From positions 9,443,501 through 9,507,500 of the forward strand of contig JAQISU010000094.1 in the NCBI GenBank assembly GCA_029339505.1: 64,000 nt of DNA. Reading direction: 5' to 3'. The notes under the pieces are model-generated. The model was not told the DNA's origin and ran no database searches. It saw only the letters and a program-made list of their open reading frames with translations. This document shows positions 52,046 through 61,942 of this stretch, piece after piece. A program made the translations under genes and the position numbers. This stretch comes from Unio delphinus. Taxonomy: Eukaryota > Mollusca > Bivalvia > Unionida > Unionidae. The stretch's first letter is position 1. Every line of letters starts with the position of its first letter.

Positions 52046-52402
52046 TCAAAATCGTTCATTTTCTTGAATTAACGCTCGTAGGTTTCTAATTTTAGAATTA
52101 ACTTCTTTTTTCAATTCGTATTCGTTACCCAATTCTTTTCGTATTCCTTCCACGATAGTATATAACGGGACGAACACAATTACTTCACTGGAAAGTGCAA
52201 GAGAGTCCCGAATAGAATTCTGAATTTTTTTGATGAGCGCATATTTCTTTGGCAGCATATACTTGGAATTGTTAACTCCGTATTCTATATCCTGAAAATC
52301 TGATACAATTTGATCAGGATTTAAGCCATCTGAGAGTTTAATATCGTGACTTTTCAATTTTAAAATTTCAGCTATAATGCTATTCATTTTTTCAGAATTC
52401 AT
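52046..52402 (-). CDS. Scaffold-like protein N-terminal part with replaced tail
   Basis: 118 codons. Residues 1 to about 70 (MNSEKMNSIIAEILKLKSH, KYALIKKIQNSIRDSLALSS) match the start of the contiguous outer gene. From about residue 70 (52190) the inner frame continues into a different tail (IVEGIRKELGNEYELKKEV) that has no outer match and stops at 52046. Direct repeat CTTCA flanks the 1.8-kb segment (about 50355 and 52190), fitting either an insertion here or a deletion in the outer copy. Confidence 0.5.
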   Translation of the reverse strand: MNSEKMNSIIAEILKLKSHDIKLSDGLNPDQIVSDFQDIEYGVNNSKYMLPKKYALIKKIQNSIRDSLALSSEVIVFVPLYTIVEGIRKELGNEYELKKEVNSKIRNLRALIQENERF

Positions 52403-52482
52403 ATTATATGATTATACATATTTCTAAATGAAAAATATGACGCATTAGACATAACTCAATTGAACTTTTGTCCGATCTTTTT

Positions 52483-52954
52483 TTAAATCGCCGATCGATA
52501 AATCCCCTCTGCAACGAATCGTACTGAGGCTCTACAAATATTGAAATACTTGCCGGCTTCATATATTGATTTAAATATTTTTTCTTCGTTAGTTGCCGTA
52601 TTCAAAGATTTTACTGGTTTCGCTTTTTTTTGAGCATTTTCCAGTCTTTCCTCGTTTGGTATTCTCACTCTGTGCAACAGCTTGCAGATTTGATGAAGAA
52701 TTACTCCTTGGATTAGAATCCTTGTGATCAATAACAAAATCATCCTCGATCAATCCACGGAAACATTCATACACGAAACGATGATTGAGATAAGTTTTCT
52801 TTTCTTTTTCCCCCCTAACAGTAAACACCAAATACCCCAGACCATTGTCAGCACCAACTGGTTTCTTCAGTCTACGGATTCTTAAGATACCATCACTGGA
52901 TGCTTCATAATTTTTAATCACTGGGTGTGGTCTGAATTCTTGGTTCATTTGCAT
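52483..52954 (-). pseudogene. NUMOD4-HNH-NUMOD1 homing-type endonuclease, frameshifted
   Basis: The first frame (52589-52954, 121 codons) has a NUMOD4-like start (IKNYEASSDGILRIRR, GYLVF), then the HNH core: LNHRFVYECFRG, VIDHKDSNPRSNSSSNLQAV and QSENTKR. The second frame (52483-52743) holds the NUMOD1 DNA-binding part KSIYEAGKYFNICRASVRFV. They join near 52640-52660 after one frameshift, and a TAA at 52483 cuts the usual short tail. Such enzymes cut DNA at specific sites and are spread by homing in phages and large viruses. The outer copy lost the HNH core. Confidence 0.75.
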
Positions 52955-52965
52955 ACTATACTATA

Positions 52966-53373
52966 CTATTTGTCTAATTCATTGTTTGGTTTAATAATAA
53001 ATCTCTCGATGTAGTCTTGGGGAGTTCTTATGATTTTATCCTTAACTCTGATTTTGTCAGGGACGTTGTCAGGGTCAGGGACTTTGTCGCTGACAGTGTC
53101 AGGGTCAGAATTTTTGATTGATTTTCCATTTTTAACTCTATTGTCATAATAACGCTTCAACTCCCTGTATCGCTTTCCACCACAATTTAGACACAACTGT
53201 GATTTTCCCCTGACCCCAACCCCACAACGAATACAGGGTAACGGACCAAGGCTTCCACGACGAAAACTTTGCATATGATACCCACAGAACTCATTTCTAC
53301 ATGATTTGTTACAAGGAGTCACTGATCCAATCATGAGCCATTTGCAATGATTCATTATACATAAATCTTTCAT
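52966..53373 (-). CDS. Small zinc-finger protein, divergent to polymerase
   Basis: The frame of 135 codons has two Cys clusters: HCKWLMIGSVTPCNKSC with C and H downstream (FCGYH), and CIRC...CLNC (about residues 47-65). They resemble zinc knuckles or ribbons. The acidic middle (DPDTVSDKVPDPDNVPDK) reflects a repeated GTCAGGGAC phrase. The outer copy begins at the second Met (MNHCKW), so the true start is probably 53355. It is read away from the polymerase, whose ATG is at 53398, so the two share a 42-bp promoter gap. Function unknown, possibly transcriptional control. Confidence 0.6.
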   Translation of the reverse strand: MKDLCIMNHCKWLMIGSVTPCNKSCRNEFCGYHMQSFRRGSLGPLPCIRCGVGVRGKSQLCLNCGGKRYRELKRYYDNRVKNGKSIKNSDPDTVSDKVPDPDNVPDKIRVKDKIIRTPQDYIERFIIKPNNELDK

Positions 53374-53397
53374 TTAAATGCTTGTTTTAATTATAGT

Positions 53398-56300
53398 ATG
53401 AAGGAGTTCAAGAGATTATCGAAAATAACGCCCTGGAAAAGTGTTAAATTCAATCTCGATATAGTTTCTGATACACCAAAGAATAAAATTAGTGATAGAA
53501 CCATGATTAGTAAAATTAGAGACTGTTTTAATGAATTCAAGCGTGATGGGGCATCTCATTGTTGGTAAACATTTCGAATACAAGGCCGTGTTGACGCTAC
53601 CATGAATGATGAAAAAGCAGCAGGGATAATCTCAAATCTTGGGCGAGAAAGGCATTTTTTTCGAATAAAATTCCTTATCCGTGATGATACTGGAAATTGG
53701 ATCATTAGGGACAAATACTAACCCATTCTTAAGGACAAAAAAACTGACACTGTGAATCGAGATTCCAAACCAGGAATTTTGACTGGAATTGATAAACCAT
53801 ACTACGAAAGATCTTATCCTGTAACAGCAGTTGATTACGGGATATATCCGTTAAATGAAAAACCTAATATTGCAAAACTAGCACCCATGAAATATTCTTC
53901 GTCATTGACTTCGTCAAGGCTCAATTGTGTAGCAGAACGAATAATAGAACACTTCACAAATGCATCCCGGGGAAATAAATTAACTGATCTAAGACGAAAA
54001 AAAATAACCGAATGGGAATTAACAGTGAAACAGCATGGGGCAACAATTCAGGATATAATCAAATTAGAAAAATCATTGAGATTTCGAATATCAGTAACGA
54101 CAATAACCGGTGAAGTATTATACGAATCGAAATATAAATCAAAAGGAGCTCCAATCAAATTATTGATCATAACGAACACGCGTGGTCATCTGCAGTAACA
54201 ATATTCCCACGGGATAGAACCGTACAATATATCCCCCAACAGGGTTGGGACCTGAAGAGTTTTTTTCCGAGCAGAAATTATTTGATGCTATTTACAATTT
54301 GAGTAAAAACGATCCTGTGTCGATGTGGCTATTTCACAGTGCTGCAGACGATGAATGTAGATTTGATCAGTTTGTAACACCCAACGGAGAATTGTACCGT
54401 ACTGAAGAGCTGCATAATCAAATGAAAAAACTAGCTAGTGAGTTTTCTCCAGAGAGTATTGAAGATCAATTATTAACAAACTGTTTTACACTTCCATCAG
54501 TTTCACCACATTTTGCTAGGAAGAAAAACGCGTGCAAACCAACCCGAAGTGAGTTTTTATCAGATGTCAGATTGTCCTGTCTTGAATACAGTCATGGAGG
54601 GTTATGGAATACAAAATATGACCCTGAAACCGTTATTTCAGTTGATATGATTGCGTGTTATCCAGGGAGTTTTCTCGGGTATGGAGAATGTGCTAAATAT
54701 TTCAAACGATTTGGACACCCCACACACGAAATGGCCCGTGTTGCTATTAATGGACCACTGCCTGATTTTGATTTAACCGGATTCGCTCGTGTAGTATCAT
54801 TTGAATTGGCTACAGGACTTCATCCGTGTAGTTATGTTTTTATAGGTAAACACATGTCTGAAAAACACTGGATGCCAATAGTGTTGTTACGGTATATGAT
54901 TGATTGTGGGATGTTAAAATCATTAATTGTCAGTGAAGCGATTATATCCTATCGAGCACAGAAATCAGTCTGGTTACCACAACCTGATCTAGAAAAAATA
55001 ATTAGCGAACAGCGAAAACTGTTTCCTGATTTTAATGAAGAACAAATCATGGATTGGTCTAAACAGCTATTTGAAATCAGAAACAACGAAGCAAAAGATC
55101 TTGGACGAAGAATGATCGGTAAATTTACTCAGGGTGGCAAATATGACAATACAAGATATTCTTCACGATTGTTTATAGACAAAGCTGAATACGATTTTGT
55201 AATCGCGGATCTAACGAATAAAGGCCTATATGTCAATCGTAAAGACGCATTTCTGTCCGATGGAACCAAATTGGATACAATTGTTACTTACAACGATGGG
55301 TACAATCCGCAGTATACACATTTCAGAGCTTCTATGCTCGGTTATGCTTCTATCAATTTATTTTCAATGATAAATAAATTTCCAAACACCGCAGTTAGAG
55401 TCGCTACTGATTCATTTTACATAAACAGCGATATGGCTGATTTTATAAGCAGTAGCAAGGCTACTAGCAACGAGAATTGGGGGTCATGGAGAATTAAGCG
55501 GGAAATGCTTCATGATTATATTCAATCAGCAGATGTACCAATTGAAAATAATTATTTAAAAAGCAATCAGTGTTCAGAATTTTCTAATGCACCACCGTGT
55601 TCTGATCCAATATGTCGATATAAATCAATTTATTTAAACGGCTGTGGTGGGTCAGGAAAAACAACCCGGGCAATTGAATTATTCCGCGTTTCCAATCCAA
55701 ACATGATTGTGCTAACACCAACTCACAGACTTGCAAGAGAAATGATACAGCGAGGGGTAAATGCCTGTACTTATCACAGTATTTTTCGATGGAAAGGAGA
55801 TAAGTGGACTCCTGAGCGTATGGGCGAAAAATTTATTCCTGAAATCATCATTTGGGATGAAATATGCACAGTGTCATTAGATGTATTACAAATATTTCTT
55901 GAGTTGTTGTTATTGAAAACTACAAAAGTCGTCATGTGCGATGATCACGGCCAACCTCCACCATTTGTCGGTGCATCCCCACATGAATGGCTAAAGGGTT
56001 TTGTAGACTATTATGAAGAAATTAGTACTGATTATAGATCACTTGATGAACAATTACGAGAATTCAAAGCGCTAATCAGATTACAACCGGATAGAATCCA
56101 GTGTGAAATAGCCCGTGAAATAATTTCAGAAACTCCCATGAATCAGTTTTAGGAAACATGGAGACCAAATGATTTGATAATTGCAAGTAGAAAAATAGTC
56201 AGAGACACACTTCAGATGAAGTTATTTGAAACGCATAAAAAAAATTTGCAACGCTTCCAGTGCCCCTTTGTTATAGGCCATCGGATACACGAAAACAAAA

Positions 56301-56589
56301 TATCGAAGTTGATATTCCAGGCTTGACAGAGTCAAGAAAACAAATTCTCGTGCTAAATGATATTGTGCTGGTTGATATCAGCGTCGTTGAAGATGCATTG
56401 CGTGCTAATAAATCCCCATGAACGCTAGGATACGCAGCGACGATACATTCCTCACAGGGTTTGACAATATCGGATACAATTGTTTGGATAGTAGATAATC
56501 GCATCGAATGGTCAAATTTAGTCTATCTTGCAGTATCCAGAGTACGAAGAATAAATCAGCTTCGAAGAATTGTTTTGAATGCTAGTTAA
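53398..56589 (+). pseudogene. Family-B DNA polymerase fused to SF1 helicase, inner copy
   Basis: About 1,064 codons, broken by TAA at 53566-53568 and 53719-53721, shifts near 54160 and 54240, TAG at 56150-56152, a shift near 56238 and TGA near 56418. The long open part (54245-56152, 635 codons) shows polymerase motif A DMIACYPGSF (134-143), motif B GRRMIGKFTQGG (287-298) and motif C VATDSFY (386-392, catalytic second Asp kept). It then shows helicase Walker A NGCGGSGKTT (465-474), Walker B IIIWDE (534-539) and a motif III-like MCDDHGQPPP. Motifs V-VI (AATIHSSQG, LAVSRVRR) lie at 56430-56560. It would copy the element genome, probably protein-primed. The outer copy's C-terminal HNH is missing here (about 280-bp deletion). 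Confidence 0.85.
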
Positions 56590-57532
56590 GACCCGTGGTG
56601 GTAATTGAGTATCCTCGGGTATCACTTGTAATTGTTGTCGAGTAAATCCTCGTTGAGGGGCAGTTGAATCCAGTCTATAGATTGCTGGTCTAGAAACGCT
56701 AGATCGTGTTATACTAGATATCTTGTGTGCAGTAACACTCCAAATAGGATCAGTAGCCCTTTTTCTGCCACCTTCAAGCTCTCCTGGTTCGTATAAATAC
56801 CTAACAGTGATATTACTACCAAGAATTGGTTCTTTGAAATCTTTTTGTGGTTGTGCGGGTATAGACTTCTTTTTAATAGCGTGGATAGGTTTCATGTTGA
56901 TTGTTCTAGTAATCTCATTATTCAGTGCGGTAATCACAGCTGGTAATCTTTTAACCCATTCACGGGATCGCTTTTCTTGGATGAATTCTTTTGTGTATTG
57001 ATATCCGAATAACCACTCAGCAAGGGTTTTATTAAATCGTTCTACAATTGCCTGATCATGATGTAGCGCAGTATGCCCCCGTCTGATGGTGACATTATGA
57101 TTTTTCATTATTGATAACACTGCACCCTGAAATTCCTTGCCATGATCAACTTGTAATAGATTTGGCCAGTGCAGAGGACCCCTTCGATAAATCCTTTCAA
57201 ATGCAGAAGCAACTTCAGGTGATGATTTTGTTTTTAACGGTTCTGCTTCTTTGTATCGACTTGCAATATCAACTACGGTTAATCCATATTTGTAACCACC
57301 ATCATGTGGCAGAAATAATATATCAGCCTGATGAACTTCATTAGGAACGGTCACATCAAAATGCAAGTAATTAATTTGTTTAGGCGGTGGTAGATAAATT
57401 TGCCATAGTGCCTGTTTGGATAACCAATGAGCCGCAGTGGGTTTTTTTTTTCACTTTTGCAGCGCTAGCGAGTTTATTTATTGCTGCCTTGCCTCTCCAG
57501 TATCCTTTCGGAGAATACTAAATAGATTCCAT
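56518..57532 (-). pseudogene. Polinton integrase (RVE family, DDE), inner copy
   Basis: The frame at 56518-57366 (282 codons) has the retroviral-type core: HQADILFLP with Asp15, LQVDHGKEF with Asp74 and AIVERFNKTLAEWLF with Glu108. A chromo/SH3-like tail follows (YLYEPGELEGGRKRATDPIW, then IYRLDSTAPQRGF). The natural start is the ATG at 57530-57532 (MES), cut by TAG at 57518-57520 and by a shift in a poly-A run near 57440. At the 3' end one missing base (near 56594) replaces the short natural end seen in the outer copy with a readthrough to 56518. It lies 7 bp downstream of the PLA2-like gene and converges on the polymerase gene. Confidence 0.88.
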
Positions 57533-57539
57533 GTTGTTA

Positions 57540-58052
57540 TTAATTACCAGCACCTAACATCAATTTACTTTTCATAGCCGATTTTATCAAAAATGAAGCC
57601 AATTTTTCTTTGAAAGATTTATCAGGAATAGCATTTAACGCATGAATTAATTTCACATCTGCTAGATGTCTATGCTGCAAATTGCTGCTTTTATAAGCAA
57701 CATCATGAACGTGACACGCCTTATCAATGGCGTTTATTGGTTCTTCAGCGGGTTTGGTTTGGTTATGATTATTGAGTCTGATATCAAGTCTGGTTCACGG
57801 TCCACAATAACTATACCCTGGAAGGTGTTTTTCTCCTGGATACTTTGCCCATGGGGTTCCAGGGAGTTTAGTTAGATTGGCTGCGATATCACCCCCTCGT
57901 TTTTTTTTTAAATCCTTGGAAACAAATCTAAATTTCTTTGTACTACATTGTACGCATTTACCAGAAAGCGCTGATCGGTTATTTTTAGTTGTAATCGTCG
58001 TCAAGTCATCTGTGCCAGTACGTTTTTTACACTTCACACAATATAGATCCAT
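57540..58052 (-). pseudogene. Zinc-ribbon plus parvovirus-type phospholipase A2-like protein, inner copy
   Basis: 170 codons in one frame, cut by a TGA at 57795-57797. The first part has CxxC pairs (YCVKCKKRT ... CVQCSTKKFRFV), a small zinc ribbon. The second part has the PLA2 calcium loop start YSYCGP (just before the TGA; a GGA in the outer copy), then DKACHVHDVAY with the His-Asp catalytic pair at about 57700-57722, and an ADVKLIHAL helix. Order and spacing match the PLA2 domain of parvovirus VP1, used to breach endosomal membranes at entry. The gene starts 17 bp from the divergent ATPase gene. Confidence 0.75.
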
Positions 58053-58069
58053 AATTTATATATAACAGC
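58053..58069. promoter_or_regulatory. 17-bp divergent gap between PLA2-like and ATPase genes
   Basis: AATTTATATATAACAGC separates the two start codons; it contains TATATATA. Conserved in position in the outer copy (62433-62449). Any promoters must overlap coding sequence or be bidirectional. Confidence 0.4.
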
Positions 58070-58738
58070 ATGAATATAATTGATTATTCAGCTACCCGAC
58101 GATGGGAACCTATTAAACACCATGAAATGTTGCCGAATTCAATTAGAATGATTATAATCGGACCATCTGGAAGCGGCAAGACACAACTGCTACTTAATTT
58201 GAAAACGAGATGGATGAAATGGAACAAATTGTATTTAATAGCCCCGAGTGTAGACGATCAGCGTCGCTATGAAGTGCTAAAGGATTTTAACGAAAAAGCA
58301 AAAGAATTTCAAATCGATGATGATATTATTGAGTTTATAACCGATATAGAGGAAGCACCGAGCATTCATGCTATTGATGGAAGTATTAACAATTTAGTCG
58401 TATACGACGATATCATGTTAGATAATCAAAAAAACCCTGCCAGGATATTTTCCAGAGGCAGGCATAAAAGCACTGATGTGATATATGTCACTGAACGATA
58501 CACACAAATACCATTTTAAGTGATCAGAGATAACTGCAATATATTGTGTGTATTTAACGGAGTTGATACTCATACTCTTAGAAATATTCATCAGACCTGG
58601 TGCAGCGGTGATATGAATCATAATCATTTTAGAAATTTCTTTAGTCACGCTCAGTCAATACCACACGGATTTGTGACGATAAATTTAGCAGGCCCGAGGA
58701 CACGATATCGTGTCGGACTTGATAAAATATTTGGTTGA
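58070..58738 (+). pseudogene. FtsK/A32-type genome-packaging ATPase, inner copy
   Basis: 222 codons in one frame with one TAA at 58517-58519 (the outer copy has AAA-G at this place). Walker A GPSGSGKT (31-38), Walker B NLVVYDD (108-114), the FSRGRHKSTDVIYVT signature (127-141) and a C-terminal DTHTLRNIHQTW/FFSHAQSIPH region mark the A32-like ATPases of Polintons and large DNA viruses that pump DNA into capsids. The sensor position usually Gln after YVT is Glu here. The last codons (YRVGLDKIFG) lie within the right terminal repeat. Confidence 0.85.
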
Positions 58739-58977
58739 AATCATAGGGGTGAGTTGTCCATCGTGTTTTTTTGACCCAATGGAGGCATTTTGAGACCTGG
58801 ATTCACACCCCCTGCAAGATCATGTTTTCAGACAAAAATGACTAAGGCTCTGTTTGGCAAATGGAGACTTTATTTTTTTTTTTTTAAAACATGAAAATTC
58901 GTAGGAAGGCTCTATTTGCCGTTTTGACGGTTAAAATCGTTTTTTGTCTAAAAGTTGTCCGATTCACCCTCTCTGCT
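58694..58977. repeat. Inner Polinton right terminal inverted repeat
   Basis: Mirror of 43414-43697. Contains the palindrome GACACGATATCGTGTC at 58700-58715, within the ATPase reading frame. Confidence 0.95.
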
Positions 58978-58979
58978 GC

Positions 58980-58985
58980 TACACT
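58980..58985. repeat. Target-site duplication of inner Polinton, right
   Basis: TACACT, one change from AACACT; see 43408-43413. The polymerase reading (HWMPIVLLRYM) resumes here. Confidence 0.7.
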
Positions 58986-61008
58986 GGATGCCAATAGTGT
59001 TATTACGGTATATGATTTATTCTAAAATGCTGATATCGCTGATTGTCAGTGAAGCAATTATATCATATCGAGCGAAGACTGAAGTCTGGTTACCACAACC
59101 CAATAGTCTAGATAGTATAATCAGCGAAAATAAAAAAACAATTCCCCGATCTCGACGAGGAATGTATCGCGAAATGTTCAAAAGAAATCTTTGAAGTTAG
59201 AAATAAACACATAAAAGATTTCGGTAGAAGAATAATTGGTAAATTCACACAAGGTGGAAAATACGACCACAAACGATATTCTTCGCGGTTGATTATAGGT
59301 GATATTGAATACGATTTTATAATCGCAGATGTAATATCTAGGGGTATATACGTCGATCGTAAAGGCGCTTTCTTATCCGATTAAATAAGTACAATTGGGT
59401 TCAATTGTTTCTTACACAGATGGAGAAAATCCTCAATACGTTCATCTAAGGTCGGATATGCTGGCTTATCCTTCTATTAATTTACTTTCGATGATAAATA
59501 GATTTCCTGACACTGCCTTTAGAGTCGCCACTGATTCATTTTATATAGACGTAAAACATAAAGAAGCAGTGGCTGAATATACTAATTCAGACGAGAGTTG
59601 GGGATCATGGAGAATTAAAAAATAAATACTGCGTGATTAATCCAAATCAGCAGATGTTACAATTGAAAACAATTACTTGAAAAATAATCAGATATCAGAA
59701 CTATCTAATGCACCGTCGTGTTTCGATCCAATATGCAGATATAAAACCAGTTACTTAAACGGTTGTCGTGGGTCAGGAATGACAACTCGTGCGATTGAAT
59801 TATTTCGAGGGAAATCAAACATGATTGTGCTAACACCAATACACAGACTTGCAAGAGAGATGAAACAACGAGGAATTAATGCTTGCACTTATCACAGTTT
59901 CTTTCGATGGAAAGGCGACGAATGGACTCCTGATCGAATGGGCGAAAAATATATTCCTGAAATCATTATTTGGGATGAGATATGCACAGTGTCGTTAGAT
60001 GTATTACAAAAATTTCTCGATTGGTTATTGCTAGCGAATACAAAAGTAATAATGTGTGGCGATCATCGTCAACCACCACCATTTGTTGGTTTGTCTCCAC
60101 ATGATTGGCTAAAGAATTTTGTAGACTGTTATGAAGAAATTAGTATTGATCATAGATCACTTTATAATGAATTACGCGAGTTCAAGAAATTAAACAGATT
60201 ACAACCGGATAGAATCCAGTGTGAAATAGCGCGTAAAATAATTTCGGAAACCCCATTAAATGATTTTTGGGAAACGTGGAGACCAAATGATTTGATAGTG
60301 GCAAGTAGAAAATTAGTCATAAATACACTTCAGATGAAGTTTTTCAACACCCATAAAGAAAAATGTGCAACATTTCCGATGCCTCTGCGTTATAGACCCA
60401 AGGATTCACGAAGACAACATATCGAAGTTGATATTCCAGGCCTGACAAAGTCAGGGACAGAAAAGCAGATTCTCGTGTCAAATGATATTGTGTTGGTTCA
60501 TATCAATGTCGTCGAAGATGCATTGCGAGCTGATAAATTCTCATGGAAGTTAGGATACGCAGCGACGATACATTCTTCGCAGGGGTTCACTATATCCGAT
60601 ACAATTGTTTGGATCATAGATAATCAAATCGAGTGGTCAAATTTAGTTTATCTTGCGGTGTCCAGAGTACGAAGAATAAATCGACTTCGAAGAGTTGTTT
60701 TAGACTATAACGACACTACAATAAGTGATATTGTCAGCGATGATATAATCAGAAAAAACTCTCTGGTTATAAACAACAGGACAAAAAAATAACAGAAAAT
60801 TTGATATTGATGCCGAATTTAATATTACTCTGAAAAAAAACAATAGAATAATCACTGCGCGATTTGTAATTGTTTAATGCGTTGGTGTTGGTCGGATAAA
60901 GACCCCCGCCAATTTACCATAGACCGAAAAAACAGCAGTGTTGGTCATACCAGAGATAATGTGATGCTGACTTGTCTTGAGTGCAACAGACGAAGATGTG
61001 CTAGTTAA
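58980..61008 (+). pseudogene. PolB-helicase-HNH gene, outer copy, 3' part
   Basis: Continues the gene cut at 43413. Polymerase motif B (RRIIGKFTQGG, about 59230) and motif C (VATDSFYID, about 59525) are recognisable in shifted frames. An open helicase frame (59677-60792, 371 codons) follows with Walker A CRGSGMTT, in which the essential Lys is Met, Walker B IIIWDE, MCGDHRQPPP and AATIHSSQG/LAVSRVRR. After a shift, 60860-61008 encodes an HNH-type zinc module: HCAIC, FTIDRKNSSVGHTRDNVML, CLECNRRR. The TAA at 61006-61008 overlaps the convergent integrase end by 8 bp. Confidence 0.8.
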
Positions 61009-61935
61009 GACCACGCGGTGGTAATTGAATATCCTTGGGTATCACTTGTAGTTGGCCACGAGTAAACTTCCGCTGAGGAGCAGTTGAATCCAACCTATAG
61101 ACTGACGGTCTACCCGTAGATCTCGTTATACTGGATATTTTATGTGCAGTAATACTCCAAATAGGATCAGTGGCTCTTTTTTGCCACTTTCGAGCTCTCC
61201 TGGTTCATATATATATCTAACGTGACATTGCCGAGTATTGGTTGTTTTGAAAAATCACTTTGCGGTTTACAGGTATATACTTTTTTTTAATCGCGTTGAT
61301 AGGTTTCATGTTGATTGTTCGAGCAATCTCATTATTCAGTGCAGTAATTACGCCTGGTAATCTCTTGACCCATTCACGAGATCGTTTATCCTGAATAAAT
61401 TCCTTCGTGTATTAATCTCCAAATAACCGCTCATCAAGTGTCCGATTAAATCGTTGAACAATTGCCTGATCACGATGTAATGCAGTATGTCCTCGTGTGA
61501 TGGTGACATTATGATGCTTCATTGTTGATAACACTGCACCCTAAAATTCCTTGCCAGGATCAACTTGTAATAGATTTGACCAATGCAGAGGACCTTGTCG
61601 ATAAATGCTTTCAAACGCAGAAGCCACTTCAGTTGATGATTTTGTCTTTAGCGGTTCTGCTTGTTTGTATCGACATCATCAACGGTCAGCGCATACTTGT
61701 AAATACCATCATGCGGCAGAAATAATATATCAGCTTGATGAACCTCATTAGGGACGCTGACATCAAAATGCGAGAAGTTAATTTGTTTAGGCGGTGGTAG
61801 GTAAATTTGCCATATCGCTTGTTTGGATAACCAATCCGCTGCCGTAGTATTTTTCACCTTTGCGGTGCTAGCGAGTTTACTGATTGTTGATTTACCCCTC
61901 CAGTATCCTCTTGGAGAATAATACATAGATTCCAT
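61001..61935 (-). pseudogene. Polinton integrase, outer copy
   Basis: The best frame (61648-61956) covers the N-terminus, MESMYYSPRGYWRGKSTISK onward, through QIYLPPPKQINFSHFDVSV to ADILFLP with the first catalytic Asp. The remainder down to the TAG at 61001-61003 is scattered over frames but matches the inner copy almost throughout. This copy shows the natural start (61935) and natural end (PPRGLN) that the inner copy has lost. Confidence 0.8.
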
Positions 61936-61942
61936 GATGTTA

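Larger units (their letters stand above)
43414..58977. mobile_element. Inner Polinton/Maverick (adintovirus-like)
   Basis: About 15.6 kb, bounded by 284-bp terminal inverted repeats and an imperfect 6-bp target duplication; two bases (58978-58979) between the right repeat and the duplication may belong to the element. It encodes the full Polinton hallmark set: integrase, family-B polymerase, packaging ATPase, adenain-type protease, major capsid and penton-like proteins. Additional genes are a helicase domain, NUMOD/HNH endonuclease, zinc-ribbon/PLA2, fibre-like, membrane, pX-like, core-like and scaffold-like proteins. At least a dozen stops or frameshifts make it inactive. Confidence 0.93.

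Noticed and set aside
53566..56152. Recoding or readthrough of stops in the polymerase gene
   Set aside because: Stops of all three types and several frameshifts are present, and the outer copy has sense codons at most of these sites, so decay is the simple explanation.
56723..57344. Plus-strand frames of 77-92 codons
   Set aside because: Antisense to the integrase gene, with no independent features.
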